Below are positions 11,782 to 22,489 of a DNA stretch of 64,000 nucleotides, in pieces (the first letter of the stretch is position 1; every line of letters begins with the position of its first letter). The DNA is from Cornus controversa. Lineage: Eukaryota; Streptophyta; Magnoliopsida; Cornales; Cornaceae. A program made the translations under genes and the position numbers. The notes beneath the pieces were generated by a model. It was not told the DNA's origin. It did no database searches and saw only the letters and a program-made list of their open reading frames with translations. The stretch is taken from positions 12,690,853-12,754,852 of the forward strand of contig CM048848.1 of the NCBI GenBank assembly GCA_026545225.1, given 5' to 3'.

Positions 11782-12985
11782 ATGGCACGAAAGAGAGCAA
11801 GTCACCAAGGTGCTTCAAGTTCACGCAATCCTCGCCGAGCGAGGCATGATCCAACCACCAGTTCTTCGAGATCTCGCCGAGAAGGTATTCATGAGAGATG
11901 GCATCCAAGGGCTTTGAACTTTGAAACCACGTTTGACATCGCTGAACTCTATGGTATATTTTCTGAGACACAATGGGGGATTTCTGAGATCCATCGTCGT
12001 CGGTCGGCATCAATTTTTGTTCCACTCTCTTCTACTATCTACCCGAGGTTTGTCAAGGTATTTTATCAGAACTTAATACCGAAACCTGATGAGCGGGATG
12101 TGCTTATATCTTCAGTAGATGGAATAGTAGTTCAGGTGGATATGTCATCCATTGCTATTGTCATGGGTTATCCTCATGAGTGCCCAGATGATTTGACTCA
12201 TATCTATACTCATTTACCCAACGATTTGTCATTGGGTAATTTGGTTGCACGTTTGTGTGCTAATCAATTTTTTGGGCCGAAAAGGAATGTAGCTTCCAAG
12301 TCTTCTATGCCAAATCACTTATGGTTCCTTGATGCTGTTCTACTCAAGAATATATGTCCCATTGGACATTGGACATAAATCTTTATATGCCATACATTTT
12401 GGGCATTGGCTGTCGTTCCCACAGATTGTCTGGGGCCAGATGGAAAAGTTCTATTCCAAGGTTGTGGCCAAGGCACCGGACAGTGCAAGTGACTGGGAGT
12501 TTCCATTCCCGACTATCATTCATCAGTCGCTTATTGCAGAAGGGTACGCAGTCCATGAAGACGAGCTTGCCTTTCCACATGATATTCATTATGGCTCGCA
12601 TGACTGGAATTTGAGCCGATCTCATATGCACCAGAGAGTCATAGCGGTGCCTGGTGAAGTGTCTAGATTGGCCCAGGGAGGAGAACATGTAGATATACCA
12701 CCACCGGTGGAAGATCTTGAGGAGATGGAAGCAGAGGAAGAGGAGGTGCATACACAAGCTGGTGGCCATGATTATTAGTATTTAGAGGGGTAGATTGCTG
12801 GGTTGACAGCCCAGTTTGGCACCCTACAGACAGAGGTATCCACACAGTTTGGAACAATGAGGACTGAGATGGCGGATCACTTTCGTGATACTCGCCAAGA
12901 CCAACTAGAGATGAGAAGGATGCTGCATGCACTGATGCGCCAGGAAAACATGGATCCGGATGCTCAGTCACCACCACATCCTTGA
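11782..12985 (+). pseudogene. Athila-type 3' ORF (historically called env-like)
   Basis: Starts at ATG 11782 with a basic Ser/Arg-rich N-terminus (MARKRASHQG), followed by a globular region to about 12600 and an acidic Glu-rich tail near 12710-12760. A short heptad-like C-terminal stretch lies at 12803-12960. This matches, by position and general character, the third ORF that Athila elements carry between integrase and the 3' LTR; its function is not established. The frame shifts where a 7-bp unit is tandemly duplicated (12361-12374). Downstream the frame is kept to TGA 12983 apart from TAG at 12776 and 12791. I see no clear signal peptide or transmembrane helix. Confidence 0.78.
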
Positions 12986-14590
12986 CAGGAAGGTAACTAT
13001 CTTTTGTATTTTTTATTATTTTATTCTTAGTTTTTATTTTTCTTTTTAGTTTTAATTTTTTTTCTGTAGTTAGATTTTTATTATAAAAAAAAAATTTTAT
13101 TTCATATTTATTTTCACCCATATTATTTCACTTGGTCTTTGGGGTATAGTGGTTTGTTTTGACAGGTTGTTGCATCTAAGTTTGGGGGAGTGCTTGCATT
13201 GCCTTCATGCTATTGGTGTGCTATATTTTCTTATCACTGCTCTGGATTCCTGGTAACATCGTTCTTTCCCTTCTCTATGCTTTTATTGGGTGTACATTGA
13301 GGACAATGTACAGTTTAAGTTTGGGGGTGAGGCGATGCCTATTTTTTGTGCTTTATTGTATTATGGGGGAAAATTTGTGTGAAATTATTCTTATTTTAGG
13401 ATTTTATTTTATTTTATTTTCTTAGTTTTTTATTTATTTTCTTTTGTTTTGTTTTTAGATAGAATGTTTTAACATTATTTAAGGGATTAGTACCTTATGT
13501 AAGTGTTTAACTTGTAATTTTTGAGTATGTTTTAAATTTTTGAAAACTGTGGTTTAAATTAAGTGGTTTTAATCATGATTTGCTTTAACATATTTTGGGG
13601 TGATTAATTTTAGTTTTCTCACATGCACAGACACACTAGCATAATCTTGTGAGGTATATACTTATGTTTTGAGTTATTGAGTTACATATACTTGATATTA
13701 ATTAATATCTCTTGAGAATGAGTACCGATAATGTGTTTTACTTGACTTCAATGAAAAAGAAAAAAAAAAGAGAAAAAAAAGGAAAGAAAAATGTTGATAA
13801 GCAAATCAATTTGATCCTTTTCATGAGTAACCGGGCCTCTATGCCTCAGGAAGCACGGAGTGTTCACATCAAAAGTGAAAGGGTGAGAAAAGATGAGCAT
13901 TGGTTGTTTTGATTTGTAGCCTAACTGATTCGAGTAATTAGGTTCTTCGGGGTATCTTAAAGCCTAGTGCCCTAAAGCCATCTGGTTTGGGAGCCACTGA
14001 CAGAAAGCTTACTACATGGATCTTTCAGAAAGCTTAATAGATCAAGACATTACACAACCAATAAAGCAATGAAAAAAAGAATTGGAAAAAAATGAAAAAG
14101 TCATGTATTCATGTTGGGAAGTATGATTTCAATAAGGAGAGCTAGTGAGTTGAAAGGGTATGTGCCTTAATATTTTCAAAGATTGGTTATACTACATGAG
14201 ATGACTGCTAGTTCACTTTACACGAGGGAGCTAGAGTTGATTATTTTGAGATATGTTGATGTGAATTATGCATGGGGACCATTGATTTGAATTATAGAAT
14301 TTGAAAGTTTGAAATTATTCTTGAATGCAAGTTTGTAACTATATATTGTAATCTTCTTCTTGAATTAATGTTGAAACAGAATTTTGAATGTTTGTGGGTA
14401 ACATTTCTGGAAACCCTCACAAGACTATACTCGTCCACTAGGGAAACCTAGGGGTTTAAAGGCTTTTTGCATATGCTAAATGCAATCGTTTCTCCCACGA
14501 AAGTGGAGTTGGGTAGTTTAGTTAGTGTTTAGTAGTTTCTTTATTTTAGTTTTATTTTATTCTATTGCTAAGGGACTAGCAATATGTAAG
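12986..14590 (+). other. Athila-type 3' non-coding region
   Basis: Long T-rich, gene-free stretch normal for Athila between the 3' ORF and LTR. The purine-tract-like phrase 'gtttgggggtg' or a close variant recurs near 13180, 13318 and 14590; only the last abuts the LTR. A-rich run at 13745-13795. Confidence 0.75.
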
Positions 14591-14600
14591 TTTGGGGGTG
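14591..14600 (+). other. Polypurine tract of the Athila-type element
   Basis: tttgggggtg lies immediately upstream of the 3' LTR start. Confidence 0.85.
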
Positions 14601-16097
14601 TGATAGGCGTTGAATGTTACGCATTCTAGCCTCTTAACTTATGTATTTTATTCTCTTAGTGATAGATTATTTTGTTATTTTACTTCGTTTTAGTGTTTTC
14701 TGTATTTTCAGGGCCTTAATGATTATTTCAGTTAAAACCATGTTTTTGGGCTTTTAAAGAAGACATCCAAGATGGGTAGATGAAGCCTACATCAAGGAGA
14801 TTCATTCAACCATTTATTTTAACTCAAATCAGCCCAAGGAAGAGGTGCAAGAGAATTACAGCTGCTTAAGAAGGTTTTGGGCCTGAAGCCCAAATCTGCG
14901 CATAATACAGTCTTAATCTCGTTTTGGAAAACGGACCAGAAGTCTTATTTCTGAGCCTCAAATTGACTTAAGTTTCTCAAAATGTTGAACGAAATTTGAT
15001 TCTGCACACTTTTGTATTTCATGAAAAGTCTGTGAATCGGACTTCTAGTGGGTCAAAAGTTGGGCCGAACATCAGTAGGAAAAACTCACCTGATTAGTGC
15101 TGCGGGAAAACCTAATTAATTCCTAATTGGATTAGGACTTTGGTGTATTCTCTTAGGGAATAAAGTGAAGAATTGGAGGCTGAGTTGGAAAGAGATTACA
15201 GAGATTGGAGAGTCTGAGAGGACAGAGCAGAAACATATTTGCAGAGCCATTGGAGAACGAAGTCATACGCATAAGTCATGAAGATGATGCCTTCTTCCTC
15301 AACAGTTGAAGCTTCTTCTTCTACCATGAGCGGCTAATTCATCCACTAGGGTTTTGATGTAGCCCTAATAAGGCATCAATGGTTTGATTGTTTTAATTAT
15401 TGGGGACCTTTATATACATGCATAGATTGTGTAATTCAGAGGATTCTTATTATAGAATTGAGCAATAAAAGTCTTGTAAATTCCGTTTCAATGATTTCTT
15501 ATCTTGTCTTAGATATTTAGTTGTTGTTATTGAACTCAATCTCTTTTATTTTCTGTGATCATAAGAGCGATTATTACACAATGGTAATCATTGAATATAT
15601 TATTAAGAGCTTTGATGGATTATGCTTAGAGAAGATGAACCATACTGCACCCTAGATTAGAGTAGTTAGGCAGATGGCCCATGCCAATCGAAGATAGTCC
15701 ATGGCTTAGCCTTAATCATATGTTATCTTCTTGATGGATGAAGGTGAGCTTTTAGCCACCGACACCACTTATGCATGATATAATCCCCCATAGTTGATTC
15801 AATTGACCATTGATTGTGAAGTTAGTGGTGAAGTCAAATACCCTAGATTTTTCTCATACTATCTTTACTTTCTATTTATTTTGTTTTATTTTATTTTACT
15901 TTTTAATTAGTTTAAAAATCAGAATTCTTTTCTTTTAAATTTAATTAGAGTTAATTCAGTATTCCAACTCATTAGACCATAATCCCTGAGGTACGATACC
16001 CCTTTCGATAACCCTATTCTGCAAGGAATTCGTTCTATTGCGAAGTGTGAAAAATTTTAATTGATATACTTTTTGAGTCACACTCACACACGAATCA
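14601..16097 (+). repeat. Athila-type 3' LTR
   Basis: Direct copy of 5505-7000 with scattered substitutions, mostly transitions. Ends 'cacacgaatca', followed by the target duplication GAGAT (16098-16102). Confidence 0.96.
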
Positions 16098-16316
16098 GAG
16101 ATAAGGTGTGATTTTGTTCAAGATCAAAAGGCAAGCTCATGCTTTACACTTCCCCTTTGTTCTCATAAATATAGATTAATATTGTTGTGTTTAATTGTAT
16201 GCGTATATAGATTTTTGTATAAATATGTATAATAATTTGGAATTTTGCTTAAATACATATGTGAATCAGTGTGGATAATTATTGTGGGGATGAACATATG
16301 TATGGTTATATATACA

Positions 16317-16368
<52 letters not shown>
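16317..16368. repeat. (TG)n(TA)n microsatellite
   Basis: A TG dinucleotide run grades directly into a TA dinucleotide run. Confidence 0.95.
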
Positions 16369-16370
<2 letters not shown>

Positions 16371-17269
16371 CATATATGTTGTATGTATATAAACATTTAA
16401 ATCGGTGTTTGATGGAATATAATTTGAACAATGTGTTCGTTTGACCTTTGTGAATGATCCTTGATCATTGGGATGTAGATTATTGAGAAATTTGATAGAA
16501 TTTAAAGTGTTAGATGAAGAACCCTAGAAACTTGAATTTTGGGGTTTTTGATTTAGGCCATGTATAGAGAAGATTTTTGTTCCAATGGAAAGTTTAGATG
16601 AAGAGGAGTTGATTGGTGCTAAAAGTGGATTGTTTTGAGACAAATTGGTGGCCGAATGGAGGCTGGGAAATGCACGGGGAAGCTGGGCAAGTTACAGGCA
16701 CTGGGAAGAAGATGAAATGCGCCCACGCGAAGCCCATGCGTGCTACCGATGTGTGGGGACGCGTGGGTCCTATTCTGTTGGCCGACGGGGACCGAAAAAG
16801 GGACAATTTGGTCCAACTCGCCGAGCCCAACCTCTGGGCCTAGTCTAGAAAATAAAAATATATTTTTTTAATTTTTAAAACATTTTATATTATAGAAAAA
16901 TATGAAAAATATTTTAAATTACCTATAAATTTCAGAAAATTTTTGAAAAATTAAAAGAGACTTTTTAGGGTAGAATATGCGTGGAATCATAGATTAGAGC
17001 TAGGTTTAGCTACACTTGTGGTATAATTAGCAGGTAGGCTTTTATTTTGTTGGGACATTTTGTATTTATTTATTTATCTATTTATTTATTTATTTTGGTT
17101 AAATGGTTGTTGTTGTATGTCAATAGAAGGAATTGTTTTGATTTGTTTGTTTTATTATATATTTTTTATTATTTAATTATCCATGTGGTTATTGGTGTTT
17201 TCATTATATTAACAATCTTGCTTTTAAGTATGTTGTATTTTTTTTTCAAGGTGAATATGGGAATGCATG

Positions 17270-17420
17270 TGAGGATTGCCTAATATCTAATAAGGTATTT
17301 GATATATATGTGTGGAGGCATGTTAGAATTACCTAATTCTTAATAAGGTATTCATAAAACACAGGTACATGCATGTCAGGATTGCCTAATACTTAATAGA
17401 AAAATTAAGTTATATATGTT
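17270..17420. repeat. Degenerate 69-bp-type units in LTR
   Basis: Three loose copies of the phrase 'gcatgt(t/c)aggattgcctaat...aataaggtat', the reverse complement of the unit repeated at 1173-1605. Here the array is short and degraded. Confidence 0.75.
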
Positions 17421-18024
17421 CAGGCATGTTAGAATTGCCTCTGATTTGAACTTAGAAAACTTGTTCTATATTTATTGTGATAATAGATGGGTTGGTACAA
17501 TACATAGTTATCTTTCTTTTTGGGACATGAGGATAAATGGTAAACTGGTATATATATATATATATAGTGTTGTCCTCATATAGAGAGTATGTTTATTAGT
17601 TCTCTGTTGGGTGGTAGTAGAGGGAACTTGCTTGTCGGTTTAACCCACTTGTTGATATTTCAAGTCCCAGCCCGTTTGCACCTCTAGGTTAGAGAGTAGA
17701 GTTCGTAGAGCGTGACAATCATCTTTACATACCAGACTTCAGTTTAGGGACTTCATTTTATTTATGTCTGAGATGTGGACTATTTTGGGATGTTATTTTA
17801 GATTTCTTAATCTCTAGTATTTATTTTTGGGTTGAGGGATCCTTGAGTTACTAGACTTCCAATTTTTATTAAACATTGTTTATCCGTTCAATTAAAGTTT
17901 TTCTTCACAATTATTTCTTTTCTTTTGTCTTTTGTATTCTGTGTGCTTGAATGCTATCAGTTGTAGATATTCCTTATATTTTCTATGTGAGACTGTCCAC
18001 CTCATGCGTGAAATTATAGAAAAT

Positions 18025-18715
18025 ATTTCAATGAATAAAAAAAAGCAACTAAGTACATAAAATTTCAAGGCTAAAATAGGAGTCTCTTGATCCCCTTTAA
18101 AAAATTTCCTATTTCTCTCTCGCTATAGGTCCCACCAGAAGCAAAAGGGCCTGCTTGCCAAGCATCTCAAGCTTGCTTCCCCACTATATACTCTCTCCAA
18201 CCTTCGAGGATGCTGAAGCGTATATGATAGGAGAAGGGAGAAAGATCAATAACATTAGAAAATTTTAATAAATTAGGGTTGTGTATTTATTTTTATTAAT
18301 GTTTAAATATTAGGGCTATTTCTTTATTTTCCTATCTTTTGGGTTTTTTAAAGTTTGTTTATGGTTTTGCTTTTGTATCCTTATTCACTTTGATTATTGA
18401 ATTAATGTGTGGTTTGAGAACTCTCTTGATTTGTTCTAACTCTATTGTTGTTGCTCTTCTCAATTCTTCAGTTTGTTTAGTATATCTTTTAGTCTATTTT
18501 TCATCCTTTCTTTTAGTCTTCGTTTACAACAAACTATTTGAGTTTTCGTATCAATTGCTCTCAGGGCACCTATCATGTCCTACATCAGTTGGTTTCTTGA
18601 CACTGTTGCTCTACATCAATTAGATGATTCTACATCAAAGACACATTAAAGTGATTGGAGTGAATAATTTTATTCTAATTAAGTTCATTTGTGAACTTCT
18701 TAGGGAAAAAAAAAT
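18025..18715 (+). repeat. Dispersed repeat X, copy 1 (truncated)
   Basis: Shares long stretches with 19165-20530: 'gcaactaagtacataaaatttc', the 'ggagtctcttgatccccttt' phrase, 'attagggttgtgtattta', 'gtgtggtttgagaactctct' and 'gttcatttgtgaacttctta'. No coding domain; the 94-codon frame at 18339-18623 is hydrophobic and low in complexity. Family unknown. Confidence 0.8.
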
Positions 18716-19059
18716 ATAGTGAAAGTGTGATCCATCCATATTTTATATAATAACTTGTCATTTTTAACATATAAACAGAAGCTTATTAGTTTAATCTATA
18801 TACTATACATTCAAATAATGTTGCTTACCACATTTTCATACAATTTTCAATAAAAGATGTAGTCACATGTTACCAATTCTTGTATCGCATGGCTTGTTGG
18901 GTTATCTCGTAATATTTTAACATAAGTATGTGTCAAATAAGGGTTAATTTGGTGTATAATAATTTGGAATAATGATTTAGAGGCCCATCGGACTAGTCCA
19001 AAACTACTTTTATGCGAGTTGACCGGTGGGCTCTACTACATGATGTCATGGTTCTCTTC
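18716..19059. other. Unassigned AT-rich spacer between X copies
   Basis: No gene, repeat border or motif recognised. Confidence 0.5.
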
Positions 19060-19586
19060 AAAAGGGGAGTACATCCATATATACAACTGGACAAAGCCCA
19101 AAAGATTCACTATAAGATCAAGTTATCCAAAAAAAATACATGATACCCTCCACAGATTTACTATACCAACCATGAATAAAAAAAAAACTAAGTACGTAAA
19201 ATTTCAAGGCCCAAATAGGAGTCTCTTGATCCCCTTTAAAGAATCTCCTATTTCTCTCTCACCATAGGTTCCACCATAAGTAAAGAATCTCCTATTTCTC
19301 TCTCACCATAGGTTCCACCATAAGTAAAGGGGCCAACCCGTCAAGCATCTCAAACTTGCTTCCTCACTGTACACTCTCTCCAACCTTCAAGCATGCTGAA
19401 GTGCGAATGATAGGAGAAGGGAAAAAGATCAATAAAATTAGGAAAATTTAGGAAATTAGGGTTGTGTATTTATTTTTATTAATGTTTAAGTATTAGGACT
19501 ATTTCTGTATTTTCCTATCTTTTAGGTTTTTTTAAGTTTGTTTATATTTTTGCTTTTGTAACCTTATTCACTTTGATTATTGAATT

Positions 19587-20181
19587 TGTTAGTTGGCTCA
19601 AATTCCTATTGTGATTTGGTTTTTATTATAGAGTTATATCTTATTAGGTAATTTATTAGTGGGCAAGTCTTGGTCACGAGGAAGGAAAGTACTGTTTAGG
19701 CAAGTCTTGGGCTCTAAAGAATTGTAATCATTGTCCACTAAGGAATTGCATTTTGGGCTCTATATATAGTTACCTATGTTATAGGTTGAGACAAGTGAGA
19801 AGAAAAAAGGTAATATTCTCATTATATTTGAGAGGTTACTCTCATTGTTTTGAGAGGGCAACTCTTGTGTAGAGACAATACTCTCATTGTTATTAAGATG
19901 ATACTTAGAGAGAGAATTCTTGTTTAGAATTTGTGATTTCCTTTTAAGTGAGATTGGGTGTACAAGGGTTAAAGATCGAGAGTTGAGCATACCCTTGATA
20001 CAATTCTTCAACTTGTACTATTACAATCTATATAGTGAAATCGGGCTCCCTGTGGACGTAGGCTTGTTTAGCCGAACCACGTATAATTCTTAGTGTGTTC
20101 TTGCAAATTTCTTCATGCTTGTTTACTTATCATCACATCGTAATATTTGGTGGTTCATGATTGGGAGCTTATTTCTCAATA
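19587..20181 (+). mobile_element. Copia-type solo LTR, 595 bp
   Basis: Extra sequence relative to X copy 1, which reads straight through this point (near 18400). It begins 'tgttagttggctcaaattcc' and carries the late-LTR phrase common in Copia elements, 'gtggacgtaggctt...gccgaaccacgt' (about 20050). Flanks are gaatt (19582-19586) and gaagt (20182-20186), a target duplication with one mismatch. The 3' terminus is not a clean CA, so the end may have mutated or include a few internal bases. Confidence 0.75.
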
Positions 20182-20656
20182 GAAGTAATGTGTGGTTTGA
20201 GAACTCTCTTTAGTTTTTCTAACTCTATTGTTGTTGCTCTTCTCAATTCTTCAGTTTATTTAGTATATCTTTTAGTCTATTTTTCATCTTTTCTTCTGGT
20301 CACATCTTATATTCTTAATTCTCATTTCCTACTTTCTTCATTTACAACAAATTATATGAGTTTTCATATCAATTGCTCTCAGGGTATCTAACCTGTCATA
20401 CATCTATTGGTATCTCGACACTGTTGCTCTACATCAATTGGATGGTTCTATATCGAAGACACATTAAGATGATTAGAGTGAATTTTTTTATTCTAATTAA
20501 GTTCATTTGTGAACTTCTTAAGAAATATTTTTTATTACGAATCGCCTTCAATTTGTAGAAATCTATTTTATATTTGAATGAATGGTAGTTATTTCAGACA
20601 AGACTGTCGCTGTGGTTATTTTCTGTCTTAACTGTCCTGAGAACACCACTTGTCCA

Positions 20657-20665
20657 CCATTTATT
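20657..20665. repeat. 9-bp target duplication of the MULE (left)
   Basis: ccatttatt here against tcatttatt at 43654-43662. The uninterrupted repeat at about 62757 has a single copy of the site. Confidence 0.9.
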
Positions 20666-20877
20666 GGATCAAAATCCTCTCCTATTAGGATCCGGACCTA
20701 TCCCACTCGGTGAGTCATATGTGTTTGTGAATAAGCCACGTCAATTACTAAGCTTTACTAAGCCACGTCCATTTACTGTGCTAAACAAGAAATACATATA
20801 CATCATTTATGTAATTATACGATTACATATACAATATCTTATACCTATTTCAAAATCCCAAGATCCATCTCAATCAC
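20666..20877 (+). repeat. MULE left terminal inverted repeat
   Basis: The reverse complement of 43653 back to about 43398 matches with small indels. Shared words include 'atgtaattatacgattacat' and 'atatcttatacctatttcaa'. Confidence 0.92.
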
Positions 20878-21394
20878 ATCAAAGAAGAATCCATCTTGGC
20901 CAATTTTTCGACCATCTTCTTCTGCCATATTGGTTATCATTCTAAACTAAAATAGAGCAGAACTCAAGATCAGAAGTCTCACATTTGTCATATGTGAACC
21001 AAAACGTGAAGAAACTCTGAGTTACGAAATAGTTTCGACGATGAACTTTGGTTTCTATTTTCTTGGATGGCAGCCTAGAAGATTAAATTTTGAGGAACTT
21101 TGGTGTTTTGGTTTCTTTGGAGCCATCCTAGACTTATCTAGTTTCCAAATAGTTCTAAGTAAGTTTTTCAAAGACTTGAATCATCGTCAACTGATATAGA
21201 GTTTGTTTGTTACTTCGAATATTTATATTTGATTGCTAAATCTATTCAATGATTTATACCTTTATGGTTTAGCCTTAATAAATTTTAGAGATAATTTGTG
21301 CATTTATGGTTTAATCTTACACTAATGAAATATATACCATTAGACTTTGGTATGCTATAGACTTGGATTTCTAACTAATTATGCAAGATGGCAC
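20878..21394 (+). other. MULE left subterminal, non-coding
   Basis: No domain seen. It probably held the leader and first exon(s) of the transposase; the next recognisable coding sequence resumes only after the Tat insertion at 28483. Confidence 0.55.
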
Positions 21395-22403
21395 TGTAGA
21401 CACATAAATTTTGTGATGGTCTAATCAGGGTCTGATTGGTCAATAAGTCAAACACTTTTAATCAATTTAATTCTACGATTGCGGGTCCCGTCAACGGACA
21501 CGTGTCAAAATCTTGAAGGTTCAGGCCTTTAAAAAATATGTGTGATGATACAAATTTCCATTTAATTTATTTTCATTTAAAAGGAGGCAAAATCTCTTTT
21601 TTTAATGAAAGTTGGCACAATTAATGGGGAGTTACCAAATTAAACCCCCACCTTTTTGCCTATAAATACGAGGTCACCCTACACATTCAGAAAAAAAAAA
21701 AAACACAGAGGAGAAGGAGACAGAGACAGAGGGATCTAGGGAACACAAAAGCTCTGCCGAACCTCTGCCTCGACCAACACTCGAAGTTCTGAAGACGAAG
21801 AACATCAAGCATGCCACACGAGTGCCATTCTACCTCAAAGACTTTAATTCTCAGAGAATCTGAAGATGAAGAATAACAAGCACGCCCCACAAGTGTCGTT
21901 CTTCTTCTAAGACCTTCAACCATCAAAAAATCTGAAAATGAAGAATAACAAGGACGCCACACAAGTGCAGTTCTTCTTCTAAGACCTTTAACCATCGAAG
22001 AATCTAAAGATGAAAAAACATCAAGCACACCACATAAGTGTCACTTTTCTTCTAAAACCTTCAACCAACGAAGAATCTACAATAAGCACGCCACACAAGT
22101 GCCATTTTTCTTCGAAGTCCTTCAATCCATCGTTCGAGATTAAGCTCTATCTGCCCTCGATTGAAAATCCCATCAAGCTTTTTCTCAATCTTGAAGATTT
22201 GAAGAAAGCTCATCACCACCGGTTCAAGAACAAGCTTTTGAAGCCCTTGCACCAAACATCAAGGAGATTAAATCAGAGGAAGATTCTTTGTTGTAAGATA
22301 ATCGACCATAGAGAATTGTACCCATTTTTTTTAAATTAATAAAATTGATTATTTGTTAGTCATTTTCGTTCCTAGATATTAGAACACAAAATTTGTGTGT
22401 ACA
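21395..22403 (+). repeat. Tat-type 5' LTR
   Basis: Begins 'tgtagacacataaatttt', ends 'gtgtgtaca'. A TATA box, tataaata, is at 21661-21668, so transcription likely starts around 21690. Five tandem units of about 73 bp ('cacgccacacaagtgcc' type, at 21810, 21881, 21953, 22027 and 22088) lie downstream in the transcribed part. Confidence 0.93.
21661..21668 (+). promoter_or_regulatory. TATA box of Tat-type 5' LTR
   Basis: tataaata is conserved in position in the other LTR (27675-27680, tataaa). Confidence 0.7.
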
Positions 22404-22409
22404 AATTTC

Positions 22410-22428
22410 TGGCATGCCCAGTGGGACC
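22410..22428 (+). other. Primer binding site of the Tat-type element
   Basis: tggcatgcccagtgggacc lies 6 nt after the LTR, with a second copy at about 28426 after the right LTR. The primer tRNA is not assigned. Confidence 0.75.
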
Positions 22429-22489
22429 TCTTTGCTTCTTATCTCTATCTCCTTAATCAATTCATCAAAGATTTTTCTCACTTGCATCG

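Larger units (their letters stand above)
5505..16097 (+). mobile_element. Athila-type LTR retrotransposon, complete borders
   Basis: A 10,593-bp element with direct LTRs of 1496 and 1497 bp, TG...CA termini, a 5-bp target duplication, an Athila-style primer binding site, a polypurine tract, gag-protease and integrase remnants, and the extra 3' ORF typical of Athila. It inserted into the LTR of the older Ty3 element. The LTRs differ by an estimated 2-3% by eye, so the insertion is moderately old. RT and RNase H are missing, so this copy is non-autonomous. Confidence 0.96.
16098..18010 (+). mobile_element. Ty3/gypsy 3' LTR, second part
   Basis: Continuation of the LTR begun at 4927. It contains a TG/TA microsatellite, a GC-rich patch (about 16640-16840) whose small ORFs are not convincing, and degenerate relatives of the 69-bp repeat. 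The LTR is cut off at about 18010, where repeat X begins; no CA terminus is identifiable. Confidence 0.7.
19060..20665 (+). repeat. Dispersed repeat X, copy 2 (interrupted)
   Basis: The fullest copy of the repeat, interrupted by a 595-bp solo LTR (19587-20181) and then by the 23-kb MULE at 20665. It continues at 43654-43940. The uninterrupted relative at 62185-63560 confirms the joins. It contains a 46-bp local tandem duplication at about 19235-19330. Confidence 0.8.

Noticed and set aside
16594..16848. Overlapping ORFs on both strands in a GC-rich patch
   Set aside because: Within LTR sequence; open frames follow from base composition and no frame shows a domain.
18339..18623. Hydrophobic 94-codon ORF suggesting a membrane protein
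   Set aside because: T-rich DNA codes for Leu/Phe/Val by default, and the other repeat X copy (20161-20391) does not conserve the frame.
22010..22339. 109-codon ORF, with a near twin at 28011-28349
   Set aside because: Lies inside the LTR copies of the Tat-type element; the similarity reflects LTR identity, not a gene family.
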